From Boswellia sacra (taxonomy: Eukaryota > Streptophyta > Magnoliopsida > Sapindales > Burseraceae), in NCBI GenBank assembly GCA_013180625.2, contig SNVD02008757.1, positions 124,001 through 188,000 on the forward strand: a DNA stretch of 64,000 nucleotides, read 5' to 3'. A program made the position numbers and the translations under genes. Position 1 is the stretch's first letter. The number at the start of each line of letters is the position of its first letter. Shown piece after piece: positions 34,487 through 47,550 of this stretch. The notes under the pieces are model-generated. The model did no database searches. It was given only the letters and a program-made list of their open reading frames with translations, and had not been told where the DNA came from.

Positions 34487-35470
34487 GGGCCTGTTTGTTT
34501 TGGATTCTTCAAGTAGAGTTTATTAAAGTAGATCTTTTTAAAGTAAAGCTTTTATCAAAAAGTTATTGATTGTTTAGTGGGATAAACATTAAAGCATTTA
34601 TTATAATTAAATTATCAAAATAGAGTTTTGTTATAAGGAAAGAATAAAGTAAAATATTTAAAATTAAATAACAGTATCTTTGATATTTCAAAACTTTAAA
34701 AAAGCTAAAAAAAAAGCTTTTTTCAAATGTCTCTATTTTTTGCTTCTTTCAGTAAACGTAAAAACAACTTTTTTAATAATCCATAAACACTTTTTAGATG
34801 ACAGTTAAACGATACAAAAAAAAAATTAAAAGAACTATTAGCATTAAAAAAACTCTTTCAGTCAATAGAGAAATCCAACCAGACCCACTCCCACAAGAGT
34901 TTTTTTTTTTTAATGATAAAAACTCTTTTAAAATTTTTTTTATGTCATTTAGTTGTCACTTTAGAAGAGTTTACGGATGATTAGAAAAGCTATTTTATGT
35001 CTATTGAGAAAAGTTCAAAATTGAAGTTTTTAAAAAAAGCTCTTTTGAGCTTTCTTTAAAAGATTATAAAATATCTTAAATATCCTTATGTTGTTCTTGA
35101 AATTTTATCATGCCTTTTTATTTAATAAAACCCTAATATGAAAGAATCAACTATCGTCAATCTTTAAAAAAAAAAAACTGAACGTGAATCAACTCATTAA
35201 ATATGTGTTGGACTTTCCTTTAATTATAAGTTTTTTTTCCTTTTTCGTATGTCAATAAATTCTTTGTTCGTGCATTTGTATATCTTTGTAATAATTTTGA
35301 CATTAGAAAGTATTTTTTAATTATATATAATCAAACTATCTATTTGATTTATTTGATTTAAAAGAACTTTTTAATTGATAATTAAATAATTATCAATTTA
35401 TTAATATAAGTTTTAATTATGAAAGATCTACTTCAATAAACACAGGTAAAATAACTCCAACAAAACAACA
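34487..35470. mobile_element. MITE with ends GGGCCTGTTTG... type
   Basis: The left end has GGGCCTGTTTGTTTTGG, then GTTTATTAAAGTAGATCTTT. The right end read on the other strand has TGTTGTTTTGTTGG, then GTTTATTGAAGTAGATCTTT. The arms are about 45 bases. There is no coding capacity. The superfamily cannot be fixed because target duplications are unclear. Confidence 0.55.
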
Positions 35471-35737
35471 CTTCGTAGACGTGCCACAAATGCATCCCCT
35501 GAGGAGGACCTGATTCATGGGTCAGATGGTCATTAATAAGCCCTTTATTATAAATGGGCCCAATCTGGACTGGTCGAGGTCAAAGATTCAGGTTCCACTC
35601 CCGTACTCCCTCATAAAGCAAAACAGCCGAATGGGCACGTTTATCAGAACACAATAAGATAATAATAAATAACAAAATAAAGTCTCAACATAGGGTACAT
35701 TTTCTCTTTTAATAATTTGATTCATACAATAACTGAT

Positions 35738-35740
<3 letters not shown>

Positions 35741-35778
<38 letters not shown>

Positions 35779-35800
35779 TATATTATATTATATTATATTA
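35741..35800. repeat. (AT)n followed by a pentanucleotide (ATATT)n microsatellite
   Basis: About 15 AT units change into a five-base period TATTA repeat. Confidence 0.85.
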
Positions 35801-36481
35801 AACCAGAAGGAGAATGAATTCATCCACTCTTATATATTTCTTTTCACCAGGCAAGCCAAGGCATATTTGTCAACCATGTACCTAAATGGAATTAAAAAAA
35901 AAAAATCCTAATTTGTTGTGAGACTTGGTAGAATTTCTTGTTTGCCGAATCAGAAACCCGGATTCTGTAACAGTTTACAGTTGATTTCCTGTGAAACAAA
36001 ATCTTTTATGTTACAGACAATGAATCTGAGAACATGAAACTGGTGATACATGGCATGCCGGCCAACATACTAGTGGCAACAGAATATTAAATTTAGGTGG
36101 AAACTGGAAAAACTACGTTACATCATCCCACGTAGCTTCGGAGCAAGTAGGCATATCATTGAAGGTGTTTGTCAAAGACTAAATGTTACTGGCGCCTGGC
36201 GGGCTCTATTGTTTGACCACGGAAGCTCCATTTTCAAGAAAGTCTTCTCTGTACAGTTCACATGTGCATGTCATGAGACTGCATGTATTTTGAATCAAGA
36301 GAGAAACATAAACTATTCAGAGAAAGAGATTCCTTGGAAGAAAATGAGATTCCAAATCCCAATATAGGAGGAAGTAGACTTTTATAGAGAGCAAGGGATT
36401 GGTTGTTTCGGTTGAAAAAAACCGAACTTTTTCAGTGTGGCAGTATCTTCTTTATCCATCTTGGAGTCTTGTTACCGTGAG

Positions 36482-39400
36482 ATGGCTTGGAGAGACGAAA
36501 AGATGAGCCTTCCATCTCATACAGCAACCAATGGCCATGTTTCTGTTGATTCAGGACATGCCCGTCTCAGTGAGCTTGGTTACAAGCAAGAGCTTAAACG
36601 TGATCTCTCGTAAATTTTTCTCAACAACCCTTTTTCTTGTTTCTGTTGTTTGTTCTTGGTTTTGGTTTTGGACATCCAGTTCTGGTGAAAAAATGAACTG
36701 GGTTGATGTAGTTAATAGTTTTGTTAAGGTTTTTCTTGTTTGTACGTGGGTTTGGTTTGATATTGCAGGATGTTGTCGAATTTTGCGTTTTCATTTTCGA
36801 TCATATCAGTGCTCACTGGTATAACCACCCTGTATAACACAGGGTTGAATTTTGGTGGACCAATTTCTTTGGTTTATGGTTGGATTATTGCTGGTGGGTT
36901 CACCATGTTTGTTGGGTTATCTATGGCTGAGATATGTTCCTCTTACCCAACTTCTGGTGGTCTTTACTATTGGAGTGCAAAGCTTGCTGGCTTTAATTGG
37001 GCACCTTTTGCCTCTTGGATGACAGGCTGGTAATCATTTCTAGACAATTAATTGTATTCATCTTGCTACTTCTAATTTAAATTTTCTTTACATCAATTTG
37101 GTCTTTCATTCTCTTTGTTGACCATTCATTTTACACCAATTTTTAAATTGGAAATGACCCTGAGTTTGTTAGTTACGTTATTTTTGGAATTTATCTTTGA
37201 GTGCTTTAGATCTTCAATATCTAAAGGGAAGTGGTAGATTGGTGGATTGCTTCTGTTGCCTTTGTCGTATGGCTGTTTAGGATGTTCCCTTTAGCTTGTC
37301 CTGTGATGATTTCCATCACTATAGAAACTTTGTTTAGCTGATAATCTGCAATAGGAATCTGAAATCCAGACATTTCTATTCTTTTCTGTTCTTTCCTTTT
37401 CTTTTGGAGGGTTGGAGGAGGGGAGTCTACAGTGAGTTTTGTGGAAAAATTGGAATAAATAATAATTATAATGCGTCTGTTTTTTCTCATGGTGGATGTT
37501 GGTTCTTGTAAGTTGATGCATCAAAAATGTCCTGAAAATGGTTAATGGCAAAGTATTTGACACATTTGCATATGCTTATCTGAGAAACTTCTCCAGTATA
37601 AAACAGTCCCAAGCCCAAAACTGAAGCCAAGTCTGTGCAAAACACCTTGAAGTTAGTGCCCGTTTAATCAAAATTGAACTGCTTCTTTCAGTAAACATTG
37701 TTCAATGGTAATTGGATCATACAATATTAATCATTTTGAAATGGCTTATATTTGTCTGAAGCAAACAATTTTCACACCAAGTGGAGTGGTCGATATCGTT
37801 CTGTTAATGTCCTTGCACCCAAAAGTTTAGCTATATTGCTTACCCAGCTGGTTCCATAAAAGAGTGCAACCAAGTTGATCCTCGTGCAATTACATTTTCT
37901 AATACATATACTTTTTATCTGCTTGCAGGTTCAATATTGTTGGCCAGGTATGAGAACTAATTTTCTGGAGTTTAATTCTCTTTTTCAAATATCTAAAAGT
38001 CAAACTTAATTTGATATCATATGATCTATTGTGAGCTGAAGAACTTCACCTTTATTATTTGCAGTGGGCTGTTACAACAAGTATAGATTTCTCATTAGCA
38101 CAGCTGATTCAGGTGATCATTCTCCTTAGCACAGGTGGCAAAAATGGTGGTGGATATGAGGCATCTAAATATATAGTTATAGCTTTCCATGGGGGAATTC
38201 TGCTTCTGCATGCGATAATAAATAGCCTTCCTATCTCAGTATTATCTTTCTTTGGCCAGTTGGCTGCTGCATGGAATCTTGTCGGTATGAAGAACTTCTG
38301 TATGGAATTTCCTAACTTTTTGGCTCAAGGTATTCATTTCAGACTTTTAATGGTTCTTGGCATTTTTAGGTGTTGTGGTTCTTATGGTTCTCATTCCCTC
38401 TGTTGCAACGGAGAGGGCTAGTGCCAAGTTTGTGTTCACACACTTCAACACTGATAATGGGGATGGTATCAACAGTAAAGTTTATATATTTGTCCTGGGA
38501 CTTCTAATGAGTCAGTATACTCTTACTGGGTACGATGCATCTGCTCATATGGTAAGTTGTAACAGTCTTATATTGCCTTCAAAAGCATTCAGAAATATCT
38601 AGACTTCACTTTAATTAAGAAAATTCAAATCTTCTTTTCAGTGAAATGCAATTCATTATTTGGAGTGGAACTCATAGAAGTCTCCTAAACTAAAAACCTT
38701 ACGATCGAATGTTGAGTTTATTGTAAACTCAAAACAAGTTAATATAACAGATAATTGATAACTTGAGGTCGAGAACCCCCTTTTCTAAAACATGCCTGCG
38801 ATTACATGATAATTGATAAACAACTCTTATACTTGCATTATATACTGCTCGGTCATATTTTCATAATCTCAGAGTCAACTCTTTAACATATGTAGAAGTT
38901 GGGTTTCTTTGCTCCTTTTTCTTTTTTCTTTTTCCCTCACTAATCCTCTCAAAGTTCAGCTCATTTCTTTTCTCCTAATGGCTTATTTATTGATTAGAAG
39001 TCAGACTTAATCATACTCTTTCTTTCCAACATCTGTTTCTAGACAGAGGAAACCAAGAATGCTGATAAGAATGGACCAAAGGGAATAATTAGTTCCATTG
39101 GCATATCTATTATTTTTGGATGGGGTTACCTACTAGGTATCACCTTTGCAGTTACCAACATCCCATACCTTTTGAGTGAAGACAATGATGCTGGTGGTTA
39201 TGCCATTGCTGAAATATTCTACCTGGCATTCAAGACTAGATTTGGGAGTGGAGTTGGTGGAATTGTTTGTTTGGGGGTGGTTGCTGTTGCGATATTTTTC
39301 TGTGGTATGAGTTCAGTAACAAGCAACTCCAGGTACACTTGCTTTTCTATTGATTTCTTTGGAACAAAAGGGCACTTTGGCTGCTTTCAGTTCTCTTATA

Positions 39401-40443
39401 TAGTTACTAATTGTAATAAAAATTCATTTTCAGGATGGCATATGCATTTTCAAGAGATGGAGCCATGCCATTTTCATCTTTTTGGCACAAAGTAAACAAA
39501 CAGGAGGTCCCCATAAATGCAGTTTGGCTTTCTGCATTTATATCATTTTGCATGGCACTAACAGTATGTACCTCTCCCTCTCTCAGACAGATACATGCAC
39601 ACCATATATATATTTTAGCTGTCCAATTGTCAAAACTGTCTGAAACTTTCTTAACGATATCTTTCCTCATGACAATGCTTTAGATTTTCTCTCAAGTTGC
39701 TTGCGATTTTGTCCTGCTTTTTTAGAAATATTTAGAGGACAAAAATTAAAAATCTAGAGCAGACTTTAATTTAAGTTTTATGGAATATTTGTGACGGCTA
39801 TCTCTTTTCATGCTTTTGTTTTTGTTTTATGAGTTCCTTTTTGTTATATCTTACGAAATTACAGTCTTGATAAATGCATTTGTCCTTCTGGGATAACAAA
39901 GTGTGGTGGTTTGTTATTGTGGGTGTGCCCTAGACATGATCTTGGTCATCATCGACTAGCTTAAGCCCCAGGCATTACAGTTTGACATTGGCTCACATTC
40001 ACTCACTGAAAAAGTATATTTTACTTCCATTTAGTTCTGTTACTCTTCTTCCTTCAACTTCTCATTTCATATTTGTTTCTTCTTATCTTGTGCAGTATCT
40101 TGGGAGTACAGTGGCATTTCAGGCCATGGTATCTATTGCTACAATTGGTCTATATATTGCTTATGCCCTTCCTATCTTCTTTAGAGTGACTTTGGCACGC
40201 AAGTCCTTCATCCCAGGACCTTTCAACTTGGGCCGTTACAGTCTTTTGGTTGGTTGGGTTGCCGTTCTTTGGGTGGCAACAATCTCAGTCCTCTTCTCAT
40301 TGCCTGTGGCCTATCCCATTACCAGTGAAACACTCAACTACACTCCTGTTGCAGTTGGTGGCTTGCTCTTTCTTACCGTTTCTTCTTGGATCCTCAGTGC
40401 TCGCCATTGGTTTAAAGGTCCTATAACCAACATAGGTAGTTAA
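36482..40443 (+). CDS. BAT1: BAT1/GABA permease, amino-acid transporter of the APC superfamily
   Basis: Family members carry amino acids and GABA across membranes; Arabidopsis BAT1 (GABP) is reported as a bidirectional amino-acid transporter and mitochondrial GABA permease. Exons: 36482-36609, 36769-37029, 37929-37947, 38065-38284, 38370-38551, 39043-39332, 39434-39563 and 40096-40443. Phases close and give 525 residues against 516 in Arabidopsis. Landmarks are GHARLSELGYKQELKRDLS at the N-terminus, SSYPTSGGLYYWSAK after helix 2, QYTLTGYDASAHM, SSVTSNSRMAYAFSRDGAMP and the C-terminal ARHWFKGPI. Hydrophobic segments fit 12 helices. The start follows the family N-terminal length; a second ATG at codon 8 is possible. 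Exon 3 has only 19 bases. A truncated relative lies upstream at 30057. Confidence 0.95.
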
Positions 40444-41457
40444 AATTATGTTTATTTACATTGATTTTCAATCTCATAATAAAATATGATTGTTTTCTCA
40501 CCATCTCAAGTTTTAATTCTCCATATTTTCTGATGAGTTGAGATCAAGGTTTAGTGATGATAGCTTCATTTTAGTTAGTTCTCTAATGTGTATTCTATAT
40601 CATCCAATCAGAGTGCTCTATCATTAATGGAACAGTAGAGAATTGCTTTTATATAATCAAAATTCTGTAATTCCCTTGGATTTTGATGATGGATGTAAAA
40701 AGATGTAAAACTGGTGGTATAAATTCAATTCAATTCTGAAAACAGGCTATATTGGTGGCCCTTTGTGTTTACCCTCGTATGACCCCTGCTGAATAATTTA
40801 CTTTTCTCAGGAAAACTAGTGAGACAATTCTCTGACCAGAATGCACTTCTAAGTTTTCTTCTCAATATTGGAGTTAGTTTGAGATATTATTTTTATTATT
40901 TTTTAAAGCATCCTTATTTGGTCATGCCTAGGAAACGAGTAAGAAATATCAGTTCTCCTAAAAGTGCAAGAGAATTAACATATGAAGCAAATCTTCATTT
41001 ACTCCAGAGTGCCAATTCTGCAATGAATTAGAGAAGTTATGATGCCGATCAAGACCTAATTTTGTGCATCCAGAAATAAAACACCCGCTTATATTCATCA
41101 AATCACTTTCTATATATGAAGCCTGGCTAAGGTGATCTAAAAGCATTTTCATCTTAGGATACTGTAAAATTGTATATTACTGGAACTTTTAGTTATTATT
41201 TCATCAGTTGTTATATAGAAAATATTGCTCACAATCGTGCCTCCCATTCCAATCTCAATATCAATCATGACCATTCTTCGGTAAGCAACTTACGTAAGAA
41301 AAAAAAGTGGACATACCATGTAATCTACACACTAATTAATTCAACAATATCATATTTTATACATATGTATGTATGTATAAATTATCTTTTATCTAACTAG
41401 TCACAATACTAAGTGAAATTTGAAATGAATGTGTGTGTATACATATAAAATATGTAA
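40444..41457. other. 3' flank of the permease gene and intergenic region
   Basis: 3' UTR followed by AT-rich DNA. No other gene is seen. Confidence 0.45.
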
Positions 41458-41650
41458 GGATCTTTTGACATAAAACTAAATACAAATTTATAACTATTAA
41501 TCTACAAAATCTAATGGTTGAGATAATTAATAAGTTGACAGCATCAAATACAACTTGTAGACTTTCAATCTCAACTATTGGATTTTGTGATATTAATAGA
41601 TATAAATTTATATTAATAAATTGTGTCAAAAATTTGTGTTAAAAGATCCC
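41458..41650. mobile_element. Foldback MITE, GGATCTTTTGACA ends
   Basis: The left arm starts GGATCTTTTGACATAAA and the right arm, read on the other strand, GGGATCTTTTAACACAAA. Both continue with TTTATA...CTATTAAT and AAAATC-AATGGTTGAGAT-like blocks. There is no coding capacity. Confidence 0.65.
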
Positions 41651-41680
41651 CTCCAATTTTATATATATATATATATATAT

Positions 41681-44557
41681 CACTACAAAAAAAAAGGTCA
41701 TTTGCGACGACTGCTTTACTGCCGTAAAAGGTCTTTTACGGCGACTTTACGGCAGACCTTAGGCCGACGTAAATAATATGGGCCGTAAATTTTCTACGGC
41801 GGCCCGTTATGTTATTTTCTACAGTCAATTACAGCGGTACTTCTACAGCCGTAGAAGACCATCTACATCACCTCATTTACGGCGGCTACTTAAGCCGCCG
41901 TAAAATACTAAATAATGAAAAAAAAATAATTTTGAATAAAATTACAAATTTACCCTTGCTTTGAAATTTATTAAAATTATATTTTTACCCTTAATAGTAA
42001 ATTTTCTTAAATTTACCGTTATTTTTAAATTTTTTAAATTTACCCCTACTCTGAAATTTACTGAAATTACAATTTTGCCTCCATTGCAACCTTTTTAAAT
42101 TTATCATTATTTTTAAATTTTTTTAAAAATACAGTTGACTTTAAATTTATTGAAATTTACAATTTTTCCTCCTAACAATTTTTTAATTTATTATTTTTGA
42201 AATTTATTCAAAATTATATTTTTGCCTTTAACAATAATTTTTTTAAAAAATTACCCTTATTTTAATTTTTTTAAAATTTACCTTGCTTTAAAACTTATTC
42301 AAAATTGATTTGAAATTGTAAGTACAAAACTGCGAAAAACCCAAAACAAAAGCCAACTAAAATTAATCAACAAATACAAGAACAACTATAAGAGAAACTG
42401 GGGCAAGTTCAACAAATTAGTTACTAAATTGATCAGCATACCGAGCAGGTAAAAAATGTTCATTCAAAAAATAATCCAATTCACATGAAAAAACAAGCCC
42501 AATTCAATTCACATGCAAGACTATTAATTCCTCCAAAATCTAAATTCAAGTAACAAGCCAACTAAAATAGAAAAAGGATATATATTACAGAGATTCGTAA
42601 TCAAAAGACAGAACAACTGTTTCGGTTATATTTTCAACCTTTCCACTTGAGTAATCTGGATTCTCATGATGCGCTTCGCAATTGCTTTGAAGCTTCAGCA
42701 AAGGGTTTGTGGCTTTCGCAACAAAATTACCCTACAATACATTAACCCAAAAAAAAAAAAAGCATACGATCAGACTAGGACAAAGAGAATCTACCAAAAC
42801 TGTTTTCAAAGATACTAGCAAGCAAAGCAGATTAAATAATTAAAGAGATTTCTAATAAATTGCTAGCAGCCAAAGACCTATATATATTATTTGCCAAAAT
42901 TATGAGTCAAAATAATGTGTGTTTATGTGCAATGCAAGCACATCCGGTCAAACTAATAATCAAAATAATTAATAACGAACAAGTATAGAGAGAAGGGCAC
43001 CAACTCTATCTTCCACGTTCCCAAACTGACTATTGGAACCCAGCGATTCTCTCTGAGTCTCCCTCATGGAATGTTCGCTACAGTCATACTTGGGCAATTT
43101 GAATGAGATAAGTTGCTTCAGTTTCAATGACTTTGACCTGTACTGTTTCTCCACAGCCCATAAATTATCAACAATAGAAATTCCTAAGACAATATTGTTG
43201 ATAATATTGAAAATAGTAATTTTAAAACTGAACTTTAAGATTTTAGGGTGAACAATTTATGTAAAAAATCACAACCATTTCAAATGAAATAATGTAAACA
43301 CGAAGCTACTCTACACATCAAGAAAATCTGACCTTCTCTCCCTTGGCCGCACTCAAAACGAATTATTGAAACAGGGGCAGGTTAAAGCAAAGGTCAAAAT
43401 GAAGTAATGTTGTAGGCCATCTTTTGTTAAACCTGAAGTCCCTCAACAGTAGTTTTGCGATTTAAATGCTTCAAAAAGTCAGAAAAATGTATCCACAATA
43501 AGAAGGTTAATTCGGATTTCTGACTGCACAGCCTTCCAGAAACGCAAGATGAGATGCACCAGGAAATTTCATTTCTATTTTTCTTGGAGCAAAAACAAAA
43601 TCAAATGTATAATTTAAAGCCAATGAGCTCAGCTCGTAAATCCAACCACAGAGAACAGTTGATACAAAAAATTTAATAATTCTAAATGCAAACTAGATCT
43701 GAGCTCTCCACAAAAGCGGATTGGGCCAAAGAAAATAAAAAAGCTGTGGGATAAAGGAAACTTCATGCCACAAGAAATACAATATTCAAACAATTTTTGA
43801 GTAATCATTTTGTTTGAACAATTATTCAAATCAAACAAATGTATTATTCCAATAAATTTACCGGCAAGATGTAGGCGTTATGCAAATCTTTGAGAACCTC
43901 GCATGAACCCTTATAGCATCTGTTCTCTTCACTATGACAATTAGAACGTTGCGCCACGAATGGGAGAAATCAGAGGAGGAAAATCGAAAGAGAGAAATCA
44001 AAACCCTAACAGAGCAATCAAAATCTAACAAGCTAGAGAAGAGAAATCAGAGTAGAATGAGAAAGAGACAAAGTTAAATCACATCGAGTTAAATCAAATC
44101 GAAGCATAACCTAACAAATTAGGGTAAACAAAGAACACTAACATAATGAACAAATCGATATGTCTGTGAAGAGCTCCACAGCACCATCTCCAGTCGCTGA
44201 TGTGACATGATTTAGAAATTGCAAAAGACTTGCAACAACAGGATTGATGCCATGATTTGACAGTGATTCATTTATAGAAAATACTAATAAAAGTTTGTTT
44301 GGCTTCTGAGAAAGTGAGGAGTTAGATCGATTTCTATGACTACAGTGGGACTTGTAGAGCAACAAATTAAAAAGATTAAATATTTCGATAAAATGGAGTG
44401 AGGAGGGGCCGAGGGAAAGTTATTGTATAACAGGTGCTTTGAAAGTAAGGGCTTTTGGGTTGGGTTTCCTGTCGCATACGAGTGACAAGTGTCGTAAAGT
44501 TATCTTATTTACGTCCGTAGTATAATTCAGCCGTATACAGGTGACGCAGATAACATA
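41681..44557. mobile_element. CACTA-like element, 5' terminus clear, 3' end not found
   Basis: The left end reads CACTACAAAAAAAAAGG, followed by subterminal repeats of the CCGTAAA / TTTACGGC type, which is the structure of CACTA (En/Spm) ends. Further GTCGTAAAG and TTACGTCCGTAG words occur near 44490-44520, but no matching ...TAGTG terminus was found, so the right boundary is approximate. No transposase is visible. The interior contains exon-like pieces on the minus strand, as in gene-capturing (Pack-type) elements. An AT-rich stretch of imperfect short repeats (41930-42300) follows the left end. Confidence 0.55.
42590..44140 (-). pseudogene. Exon-like captured gene pieces within the CACTA-like element
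   Basis: On the minus strand, 44130-43860 looks like a plant 5' UTR (CT-rich with TTAGGGTTTT) leading into an open exon that ends in a GT donor (CATCTTGCCG|GTAAAT). 43154-42969 is an open 61-residue stretch rich in Lys and Ser. Near 42735-42595 an AG acceptor is followed by about 48 codons starting GNFVAKATNPLLKLQ and a stop. The pieces are in gene order, but I do not recognise the parent gene. 44138-44365 (minus) is another short open stretch. They could be a decayed host gene rather than a capture. Confidence 0.35.
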
Positions 44558-44924
44558 ATCCCCTCCAATTATATATATATATATTGCATCATGCCGTTGC
44601 ACACTTCAAGATACAGTTGTTGCACTTAAAATTTCTCAAGTATATTAGTGCATGAAAGAGAGACTATCATGTCTCCAAGTTTAATAAGCTCAGAATATTA
44701 TTTTCCTTAGTCGATAAAGTTTAATAAGTTTAGAATATTATTTTCCTTGGCTGATAAAATTTTCCCCCAAAATTGAAGCAGTAAGGGAAGCGGAGCTCTT
44801 CTTGGTTCGTAAGGCCATGCTAGTCCTGATTACGAACATATACAGATATGTTGCTTATATTCCCTCATCATTTGGGGAGATCAATACAATTAGCTGTATT
44901 ACATACACGCCTGTTACAACATAT

Positions 44925-45374
44925 TGTTAGGAGATTGAACACTCCTACCGCAGCTCAAATAAAAGACAAGAAACAAATTGTTATGTTAGAAATAACAATT
45001 TGGGTGGCACTGCCCTCCACAATAAATAAAATAGACAACTTGGGCGGCTCAGCCTTCCACAATAAATAAACTAAAGGCAATAAAGAAAATAAAGGCACAA
45101 ATATTTAACGTGGTAAACCCTCAATTTGAGGGAAACCTCCACGGGACAAGACCGAAAATATTTCACTATGAAGAAAAATATTACAATCTCTCTCACAATT
45201 AGAATGGAGGAGATTATGTGGGAGGAAGAAGTGAAAAGCTTAATACATAAGCTTGGTGTAATTTTTAAGGGGAGGAGGAAGGCTTTATTATATAGCCTTA
45301 GCCTCCCCCTTGGATTTGGTTTCCCACCGATGTGGGATTGGGTGAAAGGCAAAAATGCCTTCACCCACTTCACA
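44925..45374 (-). repeat. 3' LTR of the recent copia element
   Basis: TGTTAGGAG...CTTCACA, 450 bases, near identical to 49670-50120. Confidence 0.95.
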
Positions 45375-45387
45375 TTCTCCCACTTGA
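45375..45387 (-). other. Polypurine tract of the recent copia element
   Basis: The minus strand reads CAAGTGGGAGAA next to the LTR. Confidence 0.75.
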
Positions 45388-45426
45388 AGGCATTTTTCCT
45401 TTCAGTCTTGTCTCTATACATGCTGC

Positions 45427-46557
45427 TCACGTCTTTAATAGGCCACAAGACGTTCTACACCAGATGAACTTGTCAGCATTGATTGGTTTAGTTAATGCAT
45501 CTGCTATGTTGTCCTTCGTGTGGATTTTCTGCATATCCACTATTCCATCTTCAACTACTTCTCGTACATAATGATATTGAACTCCTATGTGCTTCGTTCT
45601 TGAATGAAAGGCTGGATTCCTTGCGATATGCAAGGCACTCTGACTGTCACAAAACAAAGAAATCTTCTCTTGTTTGTGCCCGAGTTCCTCCAATAACCTT
45701 TTGATCCAAACAGCTTCCTTGCAAGCTTGTGTAGCTGCCATGTACTCTGCTTCTGTTGTAGATAGAGCCACAACAGTTTGAAGTTTAGATACCCAGCTCA
45801 CAGCACCTCCTGCAAGTGTAAACACATAGCCTGTAGTGGACTTCATTTTGTCAATATCTCCTGCAAAATCTGAATCAACATAGCCATTGACAATGAACTC
45901 TGATCCTCTATAGCATAGTGCAGCATCAGAGGTTCCTTTGATGTATCTAAGGATCCTCTTAACAGAATTCCAATGCTCTCTCCCTGGATTAGCCATGAAT
46001 CTACTGACCGCTCCCACTGCTTGTGCAATGTCTGGTCTTGTACAAATCATAGCATACATTAGGCTCCCTACTGCTGATGCATACGGTACTCGAGACATTT
46101 CCATCCTCTCCGCTTCATTGCTAGGACTCATACTTGAGGATAATTTATGATTAACAGGAAATGGGGTAGAAATTGGCTTACAATCTTGCATGTTGAAGCG
46201 ACGCAAGATTTTCTTCAAGTAGTTCTTTTGAGATAGCCAAATCTTCCTGTTTTTTCTGTCTCGGTGAATTTGCATCCCTAGAATCTTGTTTGCCGGTCCT
46301 AAATCCTTCATTTCAAATCCCCTAGCCAATTGTGACTTTAATTCTTGGACCTGATCTTTGTTAGTGCCTGTTACCAACATATCGTCCACGTACAACAGCA
46401 AAATGATAAAGTCTTCCTCAAACCTCTTGTAATAAGTACAATGATCTGAACTGAGTCTGTTGTACCCAAGGCTGATGATGAATGAATCAAATCTCTTGTA
46501 CCAACACCTTGGCGCCTGTTTTAAGCCGTACAGAGATTTGGTCAACCTGCAAACCAT
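45427..46557 (-). pseudogene. Copia reverse transcriptase C-terminus and RNase H
   Basis: The 376-residue frame contains [13 protein letters not shown], the catalytic YVDDMLVTG, VGSLMYAMICTRPD and the RNase H blocks VDSDFAGD, STTEAEYMAA and ADALTKPI. It ends at the natural end of pol. It is offset from the upstream RT frame by a single-base shift near 46590. Confidence 0.93.
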
Positions 46558-47550
46558 GTTCTCTTTTCCTTCTTTAACAAAACCTTCCGTTGGAGCATAT
46601 AAATTTCTTCTTCAAGTTCTCCATGAAGAAACGCAGTTTTTACATCTAACTGCTCTAAGTGTAAGTCAAAAGTAGCACACATAGCCAAGACTGCTCGAAT
46701 TGTTGTAAGTCTTACCACAGGAGAGAATATCTCATTGAAATCAACTCCTTCTTTCTGAGCATATCCTTTGACCACCAGTCTAGCACGATACCGCTCCACT
46801 TGATCATTCCCATCACGTTTGATCTTGTAGACCCATTTGTTTCCGATGGCTTTTCTTCCATGTGGTAGTGGCACAAGATCCCATGTCTTGTTTTTGTCTA
46901 AAGCTTCCATCTCTTCATGCATTGTTGTCATCCATAGAGATGCATTAGAACTTTTTATAGCCTCCTGAAAGGTTGAAGGCTCCCCATCTTCTGTTAGGAG
47001 ACAGTATGCAACATTGCTCGCCATCACATATTCTGAGTGCCAAGAATGTTCCCTTCTTTCTCGAGTTGATCGACGGACTTCAGGTGCTTCAGACTCAACT
47101 GGTTCTTGATCATCGTGTTCTGATATTGCTTCAGAAGAAACTGTTTCTTCCTGTATTGATACAGTCTCAACATTTTTCTTCGTGCTATCATTTTCTTCAC
47201 ATTTAAACATGTCTTCTATAAAGACAACATCCCTGCTGATGACAATCTTATGGGCAGTAGGATCCCAAAAGCGATACCCCTTTACTCCATCAGCATATCC
47301 CAAGAAGATACATTTCCTGAATTTTGGATCCAGCTACGTTCTTTCTTGGTCATGATACATTACATAAGCAGGACATCCGAAAATATGAAGGGAGGAATAA
47401 TCAGTTGGCTTACCGGTCCACATCTACATAGGTGTCTTCATCTCAATTGCTGTTGATGGAGACCTATTTATCAAGTAACAGGCTGTAGTGGCTGCTTCTG
47501 CCCAAAATGTCTTGGGTAGACCCGCAGTCCTTAGTAATGCTCTCATTTTT
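46542..47550 (-). pseudogene. Copia integrase C-terminus and reverse transcriptase N-terminus
   Basis: The frame carries the integrase tail (TFWAEAATTACYLINR, LHIFGCPAYV), then RT blocks KNKTWDLVPLP, NKWVYKIKR, DVKTAFLHGELEEEIYM. Two in-frame TAG codons lie at 47424-47426 and 47334-47336. It starts after a shift near 47545 at a run of A and ends at a shift near 46590. Confidence 0.9.

Noticed and set aside
31000..36400. Remaining exons of the truncated permease
   Set aside because: I looked for motifs of exons 3-8 (FNIVGQ, WAVT, YDASAH, TSNSRMAYAF) between the two copies and saw none.
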